Assembly (NCBI GenBank): GCA_963978545.1
Contig: OZ021730.1
Coordinates: 11,601,796 to 11,665,795 of the forward strand
Length of the DNA stretch: 64,000 bases
Direction: 5' to 3'
Source of the DNA: Linyphia triangularis
Taxonomy: Eukaryota; Arthropoda; Arachnida; Araneae; Linyphiidae
How positions within the stretch are numbered: the stretch's first letter is position 1; each line of letters begins with the position of its first letter. The notes below the pieces were generated by a model. The model saw nothing but the letters and a program-made list of their open reading frames with translations, did no database searches and was not told the origin of the DNA. Of the stretch, positions 10,793 through 20,204 are shown one piece after another. The position numbers and the translations under genes were made by a program.

Positions 10793-10993
10793 TTAGGAAG
10801 GATCCTGTATCTGAACAAAGACCAAGTGTTTAGGGATACACTGGTCTTGATAGTGCATGAATATTGCTTGGCAGACGTATTCCATTGCGAGCTCAAAGAG
10901 TTGTGATGCTCTCGCTTCAACCCGTTCACTCTTTATACGGAACCTCACGCATGCGCGCCTTGTGTTGGGCAACGTTCCAAGTATTCTTTCCAA
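10793..10993 (-). CDS. unknown protein X, C-terminal 66 aa, unit 1
   Basis: The frame is open further upstream (DYFKPTLERILG is in frame before the first Met), so this is the C-terminal part of a longer protein cut by the repeat junction. It is basic in its first half (several Arg and Lys), followed by a hydrophobic helix-like stretch and a CIPKHLVFVQIQDPS ending. Not recognised. The stop TAA is followed 6 nt later by the Y start codon. Confidence 0.4.
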   Translation of the reverse strand: MERILGTLPNTRRACVRFRIKSERVEARASQLFELAMEYVCQAIFMHYQDQCIPKHLVFVQIQDPS

Positions 10994-11316
10994 CGTTGGC
11001 TTGAAATAATCTTGAGAGAATCTGGTTTATTTGATAATAGTTCCGATGGTACCATACCTGCCCCAACATAACATATGTCGGCACCAATGAACTTTTCTAG
11101 GAAAAAATAAGTCATCATATCGGCTGTGGCTATTCGGCCTTCTCTGGTTAGTTCTGTGAGAAATTCATCTATGAATGGTTCAAAGTCATCATATGCAACT
11201 TCTCGAGAATCAGTAATAAGAGGGGCCACTTCAAACGGGTTTTCTGGCAGTCGTAGATTTCTCTGAATATCGAGAAATGAAAAATTGATTAAAGATTCTT
11301 CCTTCAGACTCACCAT
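10945..11316 (-). CDS. unknown protein Y, unit 2 (fused C-terminus)
   Basis: About 90% similar to Y unit 1 over the first 100 residues (differences such as SREVAYDDFEPF for TREVALNDFETF). After SNKPD the sequence crosses the tandem-repeat junction and reads into X in a wrong frame, ending in a 20-odd residue non-homologous tail. It is therefore a by-product of the duplication, though the differences from unit 1 are mostly conservative, which hints that Y was under selection when the units diverged. Confidence 0.4.
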   Translation of the reverse strand: MVSLKEESLINFSFLDIQRNLRLPENPFEVAPLITDSREVAYDDFEPFIDEFLTELTREGRIATADMMTYFFLEKFIGADICYVGAGMVPSELLSNKPDSLKIISSQRWKEYLERCPTQGAHA

Positions 11317-11322
11317 GAAGCG

Positions 11323-11523
11323 TTAGGTGGGATCCTGTATCTGAACAAAGACCAAGTGTTTAGGGATACACTGGTCTTGATAGTGCATGAATATTGCTTG
11401 GCAGACGTATTCCATTGCGAGCTCAAAGAGTTGTGATGCTCTCGCTTCAACCCGTTCACTCTTTATACGGAACCTCACGCATGCGCGCCTTGTGTTGGGC
11501 AACATTCCAAGTATTCTTTCCAA
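11323..11523 (-). CDS. unknown protein X, C-terminal 66 aa, unit 2
   Basis: Nearly identical to X in unit 1; only a Met/Thr exchange near the start and the last residue differ. Same 6-nt spacing to the following Y start. The preceding partial third Y unit (11551-11686) is cut by the 5' end of LINE A2. Confidence 0.4.
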   Translation of the reverse strand: MERILGMLPNTRRACVRFRIKSERVEARASQLFELAMEYVCQAIFMHYQDQCIPKHLVFVQIQDPT

Positions 11524-13092
11524 CGTTGGCTTGAAATAATCTTGAGAGAATCTGGTTTATTTGATAATAGTTCCGATGGTACCATACCTGCCCCAACATA
11601 ACATATGTCGGCACCAATGAACTTTTCTAGGAAAAAATAAGTCATCATATCGGCTGTGGCTATTCGGCCTTCTCTGGTTAGTTCTGCCCCTCAGGGGGTT
11701 TACTTTCTATAAGTAAATACGGGCTTCACAACCCCGGGGCACCCCAGTGATCTATCCCTCCTTCTGTTTTACCTTCTCGTTTTGGTTTTGTATGTATAGT
11801 TTGGCTTCCCTTCCTTCCCTCATTGTGGTTACCTCTTCTGAGGTGAGGGCTCCCCTTGAGAAGCTTTGCGCCGCTCTGTTGCCATCAGCTTCTCTCGGGG
11901 ATTATATCACCCACGTGTTTGCCGTGCGTGGAGACCCGTGTCCCTGGAAAGGGGGATCCTGGTAGTTGAGGGACGACACACTGTCCCAATACACTACTTT
12001 GGCTCTTGCTTCAGATAAACGGGAGGTACACATTGGTCCCGTGTGTATCAATCGGCTGGTCGTCCGACTTCGTCGGCGGCTAGGGATCAAGCGTACGACT
12101 CGTCTGCTGGGAATCTCGTTAAGGGTGGAGACTTCTACAGGGACGAGTCAGTCGCGTATAGGTACTGGATAACCCGGTAGTGGCATACCGTGCGCAATAG
12201 TTGAGTTTCTCGTTTTCCTTTTTTTCATTATTTTTGTTGCTTGCCGGTATACACTATCCCCAATAGCGTGGACTCCATGGTGGGTGGGATTCTAGTACCC
12301 GAATCTTTTTACCTATTCTTATGGAAACTACAGCTTCTTTTTCTTCTCCTCCTAGTGAGGAGCAACATTGTTCTGACTCTATGATTCAAATTCGTGCAAA
12401 ATTCTTCATTGTACATCGCCAGGAGGGCTCCTTTGAGAAGGTATCTCCATTTCTTATTGAGAAGACACTAAAATCGTTGGTTGGTGATACGGCTTCAGTT
12501 AAAAAACTGAGGTCCGGGGATTTACTTGTTGAAGTTCGCAACCATCAGCAAGCGAAGAACATTCTAAAAATTGAAAATTTCGGTTCACTCCCGGTTACTG
12601 TGAAGGAACATGGTTCCCTTAACAAATCTCGTGGTGTTGTGTCTGAATCAGACTTATACCATACAGCGGAGGACGAGATACTTGATCATCTTCGTGATCA
12701 GCATGTTTCAGCCGTCCACCGCATTACAATACGCCGAGATGGGAACATAATACCTACTAAACATCTAATTGTCACTTTTGATTTACCCACTTTGCCGTCT
12801 CATGTGAAGGCGGGGTACCTGAATTGCCATGTCCGTCCGTATATTCCGAACCCACTTCGCTGTTTCAAGTGCCAGAAATTTGGCCACTCTCAAACAGCGT
12901 GTCGTGGGGAAACGGAAAGATGCGCGCGTTGTGCAGGTACTGGACATGATAGTGCTAATTGCAAAGCACCCGAGAAGTGTGTCAATTGTGATGGCACACA
13001 TCCATCTTACTCTCGATCATGTCCACAGTGGGTAAAGGAAAAAGAAATCTAGACCGTGCGAGTGAACCAGAATTTATCCTACTTTGATGCTG

Positions 13093-13729
13093 CCCCTCAG
13101 GGGGTTTACTTTCTTTAAGTAAACACGGGCGTCACAACCCCGAGGTGCCCCAGTGATCTAACCCTTCGTCTGTTTGTACCTTCTCATTTTGGGTTTTATA
13201 TTTATCGTTTGTTTTCTCTTCCTTCCCTCATTGTGATTACCTCATCTGAGGTGAGGGCTCCCCTTGAGAAGCTTTGTGCCGCTCTGTTGCAATCAGCTTC
13301 TCTCGGGCATTTAATCACCCACGTGTTTGCCGTGCGTGGAGACCCGTGTCTCTGGAAAGGGGGATCCTGGTAGTTGAGGGGCGACATACTGCCCCAATAC
13401 ACTACTTTGGCCCTTGCTTCAGATAAACGGGAGGTGCACATTGGTCCCGTGTGCATCAATCGGCTGGTCGTCCGACTTCGTCGGCGGCTAGGGATCAAGT
13501 GATCAGTCCATTTGCTGAGAATCTCGTAAAGGGTGGAGGCTTCTTCAGGGATGGACTGTTTGCGTATAGACACTAGTTAACCTGATAGAGTCATGCCGTG
13601 CGTAACAGTTCTGTTGATGTTTTGTTTTCTTTTATGATTTTTGTTGCTTGCCGGGATGCTCTATCCCCGATATCGTGGACTCCATGGAGGGTGGGACACT
13701 AGTGTCCGAATTATCATTTCATTTCTTTT
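13093..13729 (+). promoter_or_regulatory. A3 5' UTR with structured 5' terminus
   Basis: 637 bp of non-coding leader. The first 12 nt can fold as CCCC/GGGG around TCAG, or the CCTC..GGGG part can pair with CCCCGAGG about 45 nt downstream. Between these lies a TTTACTT/AAGTAAA hairpin. Downstream, CCACG...CGTGG at the TGTTTGCCGTG block forms another hairpin, followed by GGGATCCTGGT and TCAATCGGCTGGT boxes that recur in families B and C. Being at the exact 5' end, it must contain or accompany the internal promoter used by full-length copies. Several upstream ATGs precede ORF1. Confidence 0.6.
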
Positions 13730-14860
13730 ATGGCAAACAAAATTAATTTTTCTTCTCCCCCTCGTGGGGAGCAACAAGGACCAGAACTTAATGCAAAATA
13801 TTTTATTGTTAAAAGAGTAGAGGGATCCTTTGAGAAGGTCTCTCCCTTTTTAATTGAAAAGACCTTAAAATCATTCGTTGGAGATGTTGCCACTGTTAAA
13901 AAACTGAGATCTGGCGACTTGCTAGTTGAAGTCAAGAACACAAAACAAGTCGAGAGTATTTTGAAGATGGAAGCTTTCGGGACTTTCCCAGTGACTGTGA
14001 CTGCACATGCGTCACTTAATAAATCTCGTGGGGTAATATCCGAATCTGACCTTTACCATACTACTGAGGAGGAGATTTTGGATCATTTGCGTGACCAGCA
14101 AGTTTCAGCTGTTTACCGTATAACCATACGGAAAGATGGGGACATAATCCCAACCAAACATCTCATACTGACTTTTGACCGACCAACTTTGCCAACACAC
14201 GTGAAAGCCGGGTATTTGAACTGTAAAATCCGACCGTACATACCTAACCCACTTCGCTGCTTTAAGTGCCAGAGATATGGACATTCCCAAACGGCTTGCC
14301 GCGGGAAAATTGAAATCTGTGCACGCTGTGCAGGAAGTGGTCATGGTAGTTCCGGTTGCACTGCACCTGAAAAGTGTGTGAATTGTGAAGGCACACATCC
14401 ATCTTTCTTCCGCAAATGTCCTCAGTTTGTGATGGAGAAAGAAATCCAGACTGTACGTGCCAATCAAAATGTATCATACTTTGAGGCAAAAAAACAGGTA
14501 GAAGCTCGGACTCCACGTGTGGGCGTAGCATATGCTGATGCTTGCAAAAAGTCAGTATGCAGTCAAAGTACTCAAACTGAAACACTTAGCTTGTCACATA
14601 CCAGATTACCCCCACGACCAACTTCCTCGGAAATTACTAAAAAATCGACTATTATTAAGAAATCACTAGCAAAGTCAAAGGCACTTCAGGCAATTAAACT
14701 GAAGTCGGCAAAGGTTGGCGTTTCTAGAGGGAAACTTGCCAATCCTTTTAGCATCCTCAACTCACATAACGACTTGGATGAGGTAAGACTTTACCCATCT
14801 GATGACGAGGAGAGCTTTGAAGATCCTGACCCCTCTTTTAACACATCTATAAATAGTTAA
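13730..14860 (+). CDS. A3 ORF1, RNA-binding zinc-knuckle protein
   Basis: 376 residues, intact. Residues 22-160 form a conserved globular region (FEKVSPFLIEKTL, then RSGDLLVEV, then a SRGVISESDLYH stretch) shared with families B and C; its spacing suggests an RRM-like fold, though I infer that. Three zinc knuckles follow: CX2CX4HX4C at 177-190 and 197-210, and CX2CX3HX6C at 216-230. The C-terminal 140 residues are Ser/Thr/Lys-rich and end in an acidic patch. Expected role: packaging of element RNA into a ribonucleoprotein and nucleic-acid chaperoning. The stop overlaps the ORF2 start as TAATG, implying termination-reinitiation. Confidence 0.95.
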   Translation: MANKINFSSPPRGEQQGPELNAKYFIVKRVEGSFEKVSPFLIEKTLKSFVGDVATVKKLRSGDLLVEVKNTKQVESILKMEAFGTFPVTVTAHASLNKSRGVISESDLYHTTEEEILDHLRDQQVSAVYRITIRKDGDIIPTKHLILTFDRPTLPTHVKAGYLNCKIRPYIPNPLRCFKCQRYGHSQTACRGKIEICARCAGSGHGSSGCTAPEKCVNCEGTHPSFFRKCPQFVMEKEIQTVRANQNVSYFEAKKQVEARTPRVGVAYADACKKSVCSQSTQTETLSLSHTRLPPRPTSSEITKKSTIIKKSLAKSKALQAIKLKSAKVGVSRGKLANPFSILNSHNDLDEVRLYPSDDEESFEDPDPSFNTSINS

Positions 14861-17800
14861 TGGCTTCTTTTGTTTCTTGGAACTGTCGCGGTTTTAGGTC
14901 TAGGAAGGATGATGTGAAAAACATAATATCTAATTACAATCCAGCATGTTTGGCACTTCAAGAAACCTTCTTGAAGGATTCATATACATCTAAGATCCGT
15001 AGGTATAGCTGCATTAGAAAAGATGTTATCCATAGTAATACAGTGTCTGGAGGAGTATGTCTCTTTATTTCTCTTGATTATCCCAGCACTGTACTCACAC
15101 TACGCACATCTCTACAGGCTGTGGCTGCGAGACTTCATATACAGTCCCTTCTCACAGTCTGTTGCCTATACTTACCGCCACATGCTATCATCCGTCAAGA
15201 GGAGCTGAATGATTTGATAGACCAGCTTCCAGCACCATTTTTATTGCTCGGTGACTTTAATGGTCACAGTACTCTGTGGGGCAATGATAATACGAATCCT
15301 CGTGGGAGACAGATCGAAAAGTTGTTATCAGATCACTGTCTCTGTCTCCTGAATAACGAGGAGAAAACGTATTTCCATGAACCCACAAGAACATTCCACT
15401 CACTTGATTTAGCCATTTGTTCCCCTGTGCTTCTGCCATACTTGAATTTTGCTGTTGGGAGTGATCTACATAACAGTGATCACTTCCCTATTCTCATTTC
15501 CCATACTGGTAATGGTAGCGTGACCAACCGCCTACCAACATATAAATACCATAGGGCTAATTGGGAAAAATTTACCGAGTTGGCTATTATAACAGAAACA
15601 ATGGTGAATAGTGAGGATGTTGATACTGCTGTTCAAAATGTCACTGAAGCAATTTTAAATGCTGCTGACTCCTCTATTCCTAAGACCTCAACTAAAACAC
15701 TGCGACACTATAAACCTTGGTGGAATGCAGACTGTCAATCTGCATACAAGAGGCAAAAGAAGCTATGGGGAATCTTCCGCAGATACCCAACTACAGGAAA
15801 CCTTATCGCCTTTAAAAGGGCTAAGGCAGTTGCTCGTAGGATTAGACGTCAAAGTCAGAAAGATTCTTGGATAAGTTATGTCTCTTCGATTACATCTAAA
15901 ACATCAAGTAAACAGTTGTGGAAGAAGGTTAGAGCAGCCAACGGTTTGTATCCGGAGTATTCTTGCCCTATACTTCAAACCGGAGCTGCTGTGTTTTCTT
16001 CTCCTGAAGATATTGCTAACCTTATCGGTGAAACTTTTGAAAGTGTATCCAGTTCCGATTCTTATAGTCCTACATTTTTAGTGACTAAGAATCGCGCTGA
16101 ACGGGCTGGAATTAATTTCAAAAGCAATATTGAATATTCCTACAACTGTGAACTTAAGATGTATGAATTGAAGAGTGCTTTATCTAAAGCACATAACACC
16201 AGTCCAGGTCCAGATGGGATCAGTTACCAAATGCTTCGCCATTTAAGTCCAGATTCTCTTTTTAACATCCTTTTTCTCTTTAATCGAATCTGGAAGGAGA
16301 ACATCTTTCCTACTTTGTGGCGGGAAGCTACTGTAATCCCCATTCTGAAACCTGGAAAGGATCCCAAGGATCCTATGAACTATCGACCGATAGCCTTAAC
16401 GAGCTGCCTCTGTAAGACCTTTGAACGTATTGTAAACGCCCGACTCTCTTATATGTTGGAAAAAGATGGATGTATTTCACCTTTTCAGAGTGGATTCCGA
16501 CGAGGACGGTCCACTCTTGATAACATCGTGAAACTTGAAACAGATATCCGCAATGCCTTTGTGCAAAGGAATCATCTAGTTTCAATCTTTTTCGACATTG
16601 AGAAGGCGTATGATCATACGTGGCGATATGGTATCCTGCAAACCTTGTTTATTTTTGGTTTTAGGGGTAATCTGCCTCTTTTTATTCAAAATTTTTTATC
16701 ATCTCGTGTTTTTAGGGTTCGCATTGGAACTTCATTTTCTAATTATTTTAACCAATCTGAGGGAGTTCCTCAAGGTTGTGTTTTAAGTGTCACCCTTTTT
16801 AACCTTCACATCAGCAACATTCTTCATGTCCTTTCACCCTTTGTTCATGGAACTTTGTATGTTGATGATTTGCAAATCTCATGCCAAGGATCAAACATGC
16901 GCTTAATTGAACGTCAATTACAAACTGCTGTTAACAGACTTGTAGAATGGTGTGAACAAAACGGTCATAAACTGTCACCATCTAAAAGCAGTTGTGTCCA
17001 TTTCTGTAGGAGGAGGGGTCTTCACCCCGACCCTGAAATCCACATACGCAACACGCCCATCCCTGTTGTCAATCAGATAAGGTATCTGGGAGTCATTTTT
17101 GACAATAAGATGAATTTTCTCCCACATATATTGTCCTTGCGCAAGAAGTGCGATAAATCGCTTAATATCCTCAAAGTACTCTCAAATACATCTTGGGGTG
17201 CTGATCGCACTTCTTTGCTGCGTATTTACAATTCGGTCATCTTATCCCGTATTGACTACGGATGCGTTGCGTATGGGTCTGCAGGAGTATCCCTTCTACG
17301 AAGATTAGATACTGTCCATCACACTGCTGCCCGTATTTGTTCAGGTGCATTTCGCACTTCACCCATTGAAAGTCTGTTGACAGAGTGTAGTCTACTTCCA
17401 CTTGACTTGAGACGTAAAAAATTAAGCGCCAACTACTACTGTAGAATTATGTCTGATCCTTTTCACCCTTTACGTAAGTTGAGACTTGATGCCTATCTTG
17501 GTAGGTTATATGATGCTCGTCCATCTAACATCCGACCATTTTCTGAAAGAGCGAAATCCATCTTGTTGGATGCAGCTCTAAGTGACGTAGTTACCCAAAC
17601 ATTTATAACTCAATCCTTTCCACCGTGGGATATTCCATCTTTCCACTTTATCAATCCATTTGCGATGTATTGCAAGGCAGATACTGCCCCAGAAATTATG
17701 CAACAAATCTTTTGTGATCACCGCTCTCAGTATGCTGACTATGAAGCAGTATTTACTGATGGATCCAAAGCATGTGAACGTGTTGGCTGTGGTACTGTGT

Positions 17801-18540
17801 CCGACACATCCACAGTCGCTTTTTCACTTCATAAATCCTGCTCGGTTTTCACTTCTGAGATGACAGCAATTTCTTGTGCACTGCTGCATATCTCACTCTG
17901 CAACAATCGCAAATTTTGTGTGTATACTGACAGTTTAAGCTCCCTGTCAAGTCTGAAGCACTTTAAGACCAATAGCCATCCAATTGCTTTTGACATTTTG
18001 TCAAAATTACACACACTTGAGAGGAAAGGATTTACTATATTGTTCTGCTGGGTACCTAGTCACATGGGAATTTCAGGAAATGAATTGGCTGATTCTGCTG
18101 CTAAAGCGGCTTCAATCCCGCTGCAGCAGCCAGTTCCCTACCAAGATATTAAGACTTCAATTCAGAAATTCATATTATCCTTACGTAAAGAAGCATGGGA
18201 TTTGCAAACTAACAACAAACTCCATACCATCAAAAATCATCTTCTTAAATGGCCAGTTAATCCAATGCGTCGGACAGATGTCAAACTGACTCGTCTGCGC
18301 ATTGGTCATACCCGATTGACGCACCGACATCTATTGCTGGGAGAAGATCCACCTGTTTGCGATATTTGTCGTTGCGATCTTTCTGTGTCTCATATTTTAA
18401 TTTCTTGTCCTAAGTTTCAATCGCATCGTCGTAGGTTTTTTAAGAGTACCAGTTTAAGTCTTCAGGATTTGATTGGGGAAACTCCCCATCCAAATCTTTT
18501 TGCTTTTTTAAGATCAATCGGGTTTTTAAATCACATCTAG
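14860..18540 (+). CDS. A3 ORF2, endonuclease-reverse transcriptase-RNase H polyprotein
   Basis: 1226 residues, intact. The N-terminal apurinic-type endonuclease has N8 (WNCRG), E35 (LQET), GDFNGH at 131-136 and SDH at 206-208. The reverse transcriptase spans about 440-800: RPIALTSC near 509, QSGFRRGRST at 543-552, FFDIEKAYD at 577-585, EGVPQGCVLS at 634-643 and YVDD at 667-670, with Val where most LINEs have Ala. RNase H has FTDGSK (D967), TSE (E1000), YTDS (D1024) and GNELAD (D1078), so all four acidic residues are present. A C-terminal finger CX2CX7HX4C lies at 1167-1183. It would nick the target and copy the RNA by target-primed reverse transcription. Confidence 0.97.
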   Translation: MASFVSWNCRGFRSRKDDVKNIISNYNPACLALQETFLKDSYTSKIRRYSCIRKDVIHSNTVSGGVCLFISLDYPSTVLTLRTSLQAVAARLHIQSLLTVCCLYLPPHAIIRQEELNDLIDQLPAPFLLLGDFNGHSTLWGNDNTNPRGRQIEKLLSDHCLCLLNNEEKTYFHEPTRTFHSLDLAICSPVLLPYLNFAVGSDLHNSDHFPILISHTGNGSVTNRLPTYKYHRANWEKFTELAIITETMVNSEDVDTAVQNVTEAILNAADSSIPKTSTKTLRHYKPWWNADCQSAYKRQKKLWGIFRRYPTTGNLIAFKRAKAVARRIRRQSQKDSWISYVSSITSKTSSKQLWKKVRAANGLYPEYSCPILQTGAAVFSSPEDIANLIGETFESVSSSDSYSPTFLVTKNRAERAGINFKSNIEYSYNCELKMYELKSALSKAHNTSPGPDGISYQMLRHLSPDSLFNILFLFNRIWKENIFPTLWREATVIPILKPGKDPKDPMNYRPIALTSCLCKTFERIVNARLSYMLEKDGCISPFQSGFRRGRSTLDNIVKLETDIRNAFVQRNHLVSIFFDIEKAYDHTWRYGILQTLFIFGFRGNLPLFIQNFLSSRVFRVRIGTSFSNYFNQSEGVPQGCVLSVTLFNLHISNILHVLSPFVHGTLYVDDLQISCQGSNMRLIERQLQTAVNRLVEWCEQNGHKLSPSKSSCVHFCRRRGLHPDPEIHIRNTPIPVVNQIRYLGVIFDNKMNFLPHILSLRKKCDKSLNILKVLSNTSWGADRTSLLRIYNSVILSRIDYGCVAYGSAGVSLLRRLDTVHHTAARICSGAFRTSPIESLLTECSLLPLDLRRKKLSANYYCRIMSDPFHPLRKLRLDAYLGRLYDARPSNIRPFSERAKSILLDAALSDVVTQTFITQSFPPWDIPSFHFINPFAMYCKADTAPEIMQQIFCDHRSQYADYEAVFTDGSKACERVGCGTVSDTSTVAFSLHKSCSVFTSEMTAISCALLHISLCNNRKFCVYTDSLSSLSSLKHFKTNSHPIAFDILSKLHTLERKGFTILFCWVPSHMGISGNELADSAAKAASIPLQQPVPYQDIKTSIQKFILSLRKEAWDLQTNNKLHTIKNHLLKWPVNPMRRTDVKLTRLRIGHTRLTHRHLLLGEDPPVCDICRCDLSVSHILISCPKFQSHRRRFFKSTSLSLQDLIGETPHPNLFAFLRSIGFLNHI

Positions 18541-18685
18541 TTTTTTAAACTTATCCATTTTTTAAATTTTATTAACCTCTTAATCATTTTAGAAATGTGT
18601 TTTTAGCTTTCTTTAATTATATTATGTCATATCTCATCATATTTATATTTCATCTTCCATCCTAGTTTTTTTTATCTTTTGTTTT

Positions 18686-18741
18686 GGCGCAGTATGGCCC
18701 TTGTGTTGCCTTTGCGCCATAAAACCCAAAACTAAACTAAA
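18686..18741 (+). other. A3 3' hairpin and A/C-rich tail
   Basis: GGCGCA pairs with TGCGCC around an inner GGC/GCC stem and a CCTTGTGTT loop. The tail is CATAAAACCCAAAACTAAACTAAA. Families B and C, the SINE and the 55-bp insert all have an equivalent structure at the same place, so it is the likely recognition site for the reverse transcriptase. Confidence 0.8.
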
Positions 18742-19126
18742 CCTACTTTGATGCTAGGAGACTAGTTGATGCTAGGACCCCTAAAACTGGTGTTGCTTAC
18801 GCTGATGTTTGCAAAAAAACTTTCAGCAGTAAAAGCACCCAAACGGAAACCCCTGTATCACCTCTTGTTAAGTTGCCTCAAAAGTCATCTGTAGAGGTAA
18901 CAAAACGACCGACGATTGTTAAAAAATCCTTAGCTAAATCAAAAGCTTTACAAACAATAAAATTAAAATCTGCCAAAGGAGGACTTTCTCGAGAGAGGCC
19001 CTCTAACCCTTTCAACATTCTTCGTTCTTTTAAGGATTCGGATGTGGTGAAACTTCACCCATCTGATGAGGACGAAGACATCACTGAAGAATCCGACACT
19101 CCTTTAAAATTTTCTCTTAATAGTTA

Positions 19127-19340
19127 ATGGCTTCTTTTGTTTCTTGGAATTGTCGCGGTTTTAGGTCTAGGAAGGATGATGTGAAAAACATAATTTCACT
19201 TTATCATCCAGCATGTTTGGCACTTCAAGAAACTTTCTTGAAGGATTCTTGTACATCTAAGATCCGTAGGTATAGTTGCATTAGGAAAGATGTTGCCCGT
19301 GGTAATGCAGTGTCTGGAGGAGTATGTCTCTTTATTTCTC
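19127..19340 (+). pseudogene. A2 ORF2 5' fragment, left arm
   Basis: ATG at 19127 in TAATG overlap with the ORF1 stop. The first 71 codons of the endonuclease domain (WNCRG, LQET) are intact up to the insertion of LINE B1 after CTCTTTATTTCTC (19328-19340). The rest of the gene is found only in the right arm at 40374-44239. Confidence 0.9.
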
Positions 19341-20204
19341 CCCCTCGGGGGCTCACTTCTTGTGAGTACGGGCTTGGCGAACCCGAGGTACCCTAGCTGG
19401 GCCTAGCATTTTCTTTTCTTTCCTTTTTTGCTAGGCTCCACCGTATGTACTGTTTTGTCCCTTCGTTTGATTCCATATCCTGTCATACTACGTTTTTCGT
19501 TTTGGATTCTTACTTATATTTCTGAGTTTAGTTAATTTTCTTATATTTCTGGGTTTAGTTATCTTACTTTTATTTATGGGTTTAGTTTATATTACTTATA
19601 CTTTGGATACCTTTATATGATTTGTTGTTGGATTTTACCAACCCACGTGTTTGCCGTGCGTGGCGTCCCGTAAGGGGGAGAATGGGATCCTGGGGTTACC
19701 TTGCGTAGGATTCACATGGTTGGGTCCTCGCATGCGTGCCCTTTGGCCCAGGATTCACTGTAGACGGGTGACAGGAGGTAGCCCCTTTCTGTCAATCGGC
19801 TGGTAGTGCAAATTCCATCTTCACTGCCTAGGGTTAGCATTGCGGTTAGGGTTGCCCTGCGGATCTACAACCCGAAGCCGTAATGCTATATCTCGATGCT
19901 ATCCCTGAGGCCCCGACATTGGTCCCGTGTGTATCAATCGGCTGGTCGTCCGACTTCGTCGGCGGCTAGGGATCAAGCGTCCGGCTCGTCTGCTGGGAAA
20001 CTCGTTAAGGGTGGAGACTTCTACAGGGACGAGTCGTTCGCGTATAGGTGCTGGATAACCCGGTAGTGGCATACCGTGCGCAATAGTTGAGTTCTCGTTT
20101 TTCTTTTTTCATTATTTTTGTTGCTTGCCGGTATACACTATCCCCAATATCGTGGACTCCATGGTGGGTGGGATTCTAGTGCCCGAATCTTTTAACAAAC
20201 TCTT

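Larger units (their letters stand above)
10490..11686. repeat. 530-bp tandem repeat, about 2.3 units
   Basis: Self-similarity at a 530-bp offset starts near 10490 and continues to 11686, where LINE A2 interrupts the third unit. Units 2 and 3 are almost identical over their overlap; unit 1 has diverged more, with several substitutions in the Y coding sequence. Each unit carries the end of ORF X and most of ORF Y on the minus strand. The unit junction fuses the Y frame into the upstream part of X, which explains the altered C-terminus of Y in unit 2. Confidence 0.88.
13092..18741 (+). mobile_element. LINE family A, copy A3, full-length with intact ORFs
   Basis: A 5650-bp element flanked by a perfect 14-bp target-site duplication CCTACTTTGATGCT (13078-13091 and 18742-18755). 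It starts with an extra G followed by CCCCTCAGGGGG; the extra G may derive from the RNA cap. Both ORFs are complete. The 3' UTR ends in the hairpin GGCGCA (18686-18691) with TGCGCC (18713-18718), then an A/C-rich tail. The right duplication arm has the uninterrupted target at 33705-33718, so A3 inserted after the duplication or was absent from that haplotype. It is a candidate autonomous copy. Confidence 0.96.
12321..19127 (+). pseudogene. A2 ORF1, left arm: nonsense codon and split by LINE A3
   Basis: ATG at 12321. The frame is homologous to the 380-residue ORF1 of A4 and close to identical in sequence. TAG at 13050-13052 replaces the CAG seen in A4. The coding sequence is then interrupted at 13091 by LINE A3 and resumes at 18742, running to TAA at 19125-19127. 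The three CCHC-type knuckles lie upstream of the stop codon. The same nonsense codon is present in the right arm, so it predates the duplication, while A3 does not. Confidence 0.9.
11687..19340 (+). mobile_element. LINE family A, copy A2, left arm (interrupted by A3, then by B1)
   Basis: The 5' end CCCCTCAGGGGG is complete at 11687, preceded by an extra G. The element is split by LINE A3 (13092-18741), resumes at 18742, and is entered by LINE B1 at 19341. Everything 3' of that point lies only in the right duplication arm, because the arm ends inside B1. ORF1 has a nonsense codon. The 5' flank is the third unit of the 530-bp repeat. The 3' flank at 44447 in the right arm does not repeat it, so no target-site duplication is visible. 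Confidence 0.9.

Noticed and set aside
13093..13160. HDV-like self-cleaving ribozyme at the LINE 5' end
   Set aside because: The 5' end does pair with a downstream strand, but I could not lay out the nested double pseudoknot: the intervening hairpin closes on itself and no strand for P2 or a catalytic-C junction is evident. Kept only as a structured terminus.
14105..14585. Minus-strand ORFs opposite ORF1 zinc knuckles
   Set aside because: They recur wherever family A ORF1 occurs and mirror its codon pattern; shadows of the real plus-strand gene.
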